A stretch of 7,329 bases of DNA from Planctomycetaceae bacterium (GTDB lineage: Bacteria > Planctomycetota > Planctomycetia > Planctomycetales > Planctomycetaceae): the NCBI GenBank assembly GCA_015487825.1, contig WFOZ01000146.1:1-7329 (forward strand). Reading direction: 5' to 3'. The first letter of the stretch is position 1. Each line of letters begins with the position of its first letter. The position numbers and the translations under genes are program-made. Shown piece by piece: positions 5,839 to 7,329 of this stretch. The notes beneath the pieces were generated by a model. That model saw nothing but the letters and a program-made list of their open reading frames with translations, ran no database searches and was not told the DNA's origin.

Positions 5839-7329
5839 TCAGGCGGCATTCAGCTTGTCTTCTGCTGCGACGTCATCATTCGGATTTACGGTAAGACCGG
5901 CAACCATTGTTGAAGGTCTGAGCCAATGCCCGATCCGTGAACGAACCTGACGGGCAGGGCCTGGCAAAAAATGTATCGGTAATACAGCCAGCGTTAATAA
6001 ATAAACAGGAGCAATCACGCCAATCAATCCGGCCAGAATTGCGATCACAGAAGTAAGCTCTAATTGGCTTGTTAGAATCTCACGAAAAAATCCCGTTGCA
6101 GACGCAACGACAACAGCCATTACTGCTCCCAAAAAATGAGCAGTAAAAAATTCCATCCATTTACATTTGAGTAAACCAATCGCCAAGTGCCCCATAAGTA
6201 ACCATTGCACAAACAGGCAACCGGAAATTCCCGCCACCACGGCTGGTAATCCGTAAGGCGCAAGAGCATAAACAACAATTGAAATACCTGTCAGGTAAAT
6301 CAGATGGCGATTCACTCTTCCACGAATGGAACCACACGACCTGCCTAATGTTTCACAGGTGTTTACTGCACACAATGGAATCCCACCGATGCACAATAGC
6401 TGAAAGGGGAGAATCGCAGCTTCCCATTTGTCTCCCAGAAGCAGGATGATAATTTCGCGACCGGAAATAAACATGAACGCCATAAGCGGAAAAACGATCA
6501 GGGTAATGCTGCTCAGATTATCCAGAAAAAGTTTCTTCAGGCGAAGCGGCTCGTTTTGTATTCGCGAATAAGTCGGGAATAAAACGATATCTGTAATTCC
6601 TGAAATGCTGTTAATGGGAAGAGCCATGAAATTGTAAGAGCGGCGATACAGACCAATGGCATTAACACCCAGGAATTTACCAATCAACAATGCATCAACA
6701 TTTCGAGCGGCAAAAAGAACCATCCTTGCGATGCTGAATCCGGCTCCCTGTCCCATAAGCGAGCGGGCAACCGACCAGCGAAACCCGAAACTCGGCCAGC
6801 GTCTTGCCAACACAAATGCTGTAACGAGTTGTAACATCGACTGAACCAGTAAGGCGTACACCAGAGACCAGACCCCCGCTCCCAGAATGGCCATTGTAAT
6901 GCCCACAACACCATACCCAATAAGATAGGAACAAAGTTCAATCCAGAAAATTCTCTGAAAGTTCAAGTCGCGTTGAAGTGTGGCCAGCGTTGTTAAAGTG
7001 AATCCCGAGAATAAAAATGTCAGTGAGATAACCTGAATAAGCGATGTCAACGGTGGAGATTCAAACCAGGCTGCTATCCCGGGGGCGGAAAAATACAGGC
7101 AGCAGGTCCAGAAGCAACCAAGCAGAAAGGAAATCGTATAGGCGTGGGAAATTTCCTCCTGGGATATTTTATCTCTTTGAATAAGAACGGGAGCCATTCC
7201 GATTTCTGAAAATACGGTGACCAGGCCGGTGAAAATCATTGCCTGGCCAATCAGCCCAAACGCATGGATCGACAGCAGACGTGCCAGAATGCAGGTGACG
7301 ACGAGTCGCATCACCACCTGTCCGAACAC
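5839..7329 (-). CDS. Wzx-type polysaccharide flippase, MOP superfamily (5' end cut by window)
   Basis: At least 496 residues, almost wholly hydrophobic helices. The first visible codon is GTG, but the protein begins inside the first membrane helix (FGQVVMRLVVTCILARLL), so it is most likely internal and about 10-15 residues are missing. Family marks include FGLIGQAMIFTGLVTVFSEI (24-43), SPPLTSLIQVISLTFLFSGF then TLQRDLNFQRI (91-127), the GAGVWSLVYALLVQSMLQ segment (150-167), ARNVDALLIGKFLG (208-221), IGLYRRSYNFMALPIN (225-240) and VLFPTYSRIQ (249-258). These match WzxC/TuaB-like flippases (Polysacc_synt_3 group). It would move undecaprenyl-diphosphate-linked repeat units from the inner to the outer face of the cytoplasmic membrane. 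A hydrophilic tail of about 40 residues follows the last helix, ending in an acidic stretch and KLNAA. It is the first gene of the visible operon; a further upstream gene or promoter lies outside the window. Confidence 0.93.
   Translation of the reverse strand: MFGQVVMRLVVTCILARLLSIHAFGLIGQAMIFTGLVTVFSEIGMAPVLIQRDKISQEEISHAYTISFLLGCFWTCCLYFSAPGIAAWFESPPLTSLIQVISLTFLFSGFTLTTLATLQRDLNFQRIFWIELCSYLIGYGVVGITMAILGAGVWSLVYALLVQSMLQLVTAFVLARRWPSFGFRWSVARSLMGQGAGFSIARMVLFAARNVDALLIGKFLGVNAIGLYRRSYNFMALPINSISGITDIVLFPTYSRIQNEPLRLKKLFLDNLSSITLIVFPLMAFMFISGREIIILLLGDKWEAAILPFQLLCIGGIPLCAVNTCETLGRSCGSIRGRVNRHLIYLTGISIVVYALAPYGLPAVVAGISGCLFVQWLLMGHLAIGLLKCKWMEFFTAHFLGAVMAVVVASATGFFREILTSQLELTSVIAILAGLIGVIAPVYLLTLAVLPIHFLPGPARQVRSRIGHWLRPSTMVAGLTVNPNDDVAAEDKLNAA

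Noticed and set aside
7327..7329. GTG at the window edge as the true start of the flippase
   Set aside because: It would begin the protein within the first membrane helix, without the short basic/aromatic lead that flippases of this family normally have. The gene is more likely cut by the window.

Overview
The window holds seven genes, all on the minus strand, with no gene on the plus strand. Together they form an internal piece of a Wzx/Wzy-type surface polysaccharide (exopolysaccharide, capsule or O-antigen) locus. Both end genes run off the window. In transcription order (high to low coordinate) they are: a Wzx-like flippase (5' end missing), a hexapeptide-repeat acyltransferase, a GT4 glycosyltransferase, a Wzy/O-antigen-ligase-like membrane protein, a second hexapeptide-repeat acyltransferase, a GT4 glycosyltransferase, and a third GT4 glycosyltransferase (3' end missing).

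Layout: spacing between genes is short (16, 163, 50, 26, 50 and 1 nt with the starts chosen here), which fits one operon. The only real gap is 163 nt (5120-5282), between the first acyltransferase and the middle glycosyltransferase. It could hold a processing site or internal promoter, but I see no convincing promoter or intrinsic terminator there. No RNA genes, CRISPR arrays, insertion sequences or attachment sites were seen.

How the genes would work together: the three GT4 enzymes would add sugars from nucleotide-sugar donors to a lipid-linked repeat unit at the inner face of the cytoplasmic membrane. The two acyltransferases would acylate sugars or sugar precursors. The flippase would turn the unit across the membrane, and the Wzy-like protein would polymerise or ligate it outside. 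The priming transferase, chain-length regulator and export proteins are not in this window.

Organism: a Gram-negative-type bacterium with moderate GC by eye and few strong Shine-Dalgarno sites. I lean weakly toward Planctomycetota, but nothing here proves it.

The most unusual signal is at the protein ends. Of the six genes whose stop codon is in the window, five end in Ala-Ala and the sixth in Ala-Ser. They belong to four unrelated families, use different alanine codons and use all three stop codons. A second signal is a perfect 14-bp inverted repeat inside the middle glycosyltransferase gene.
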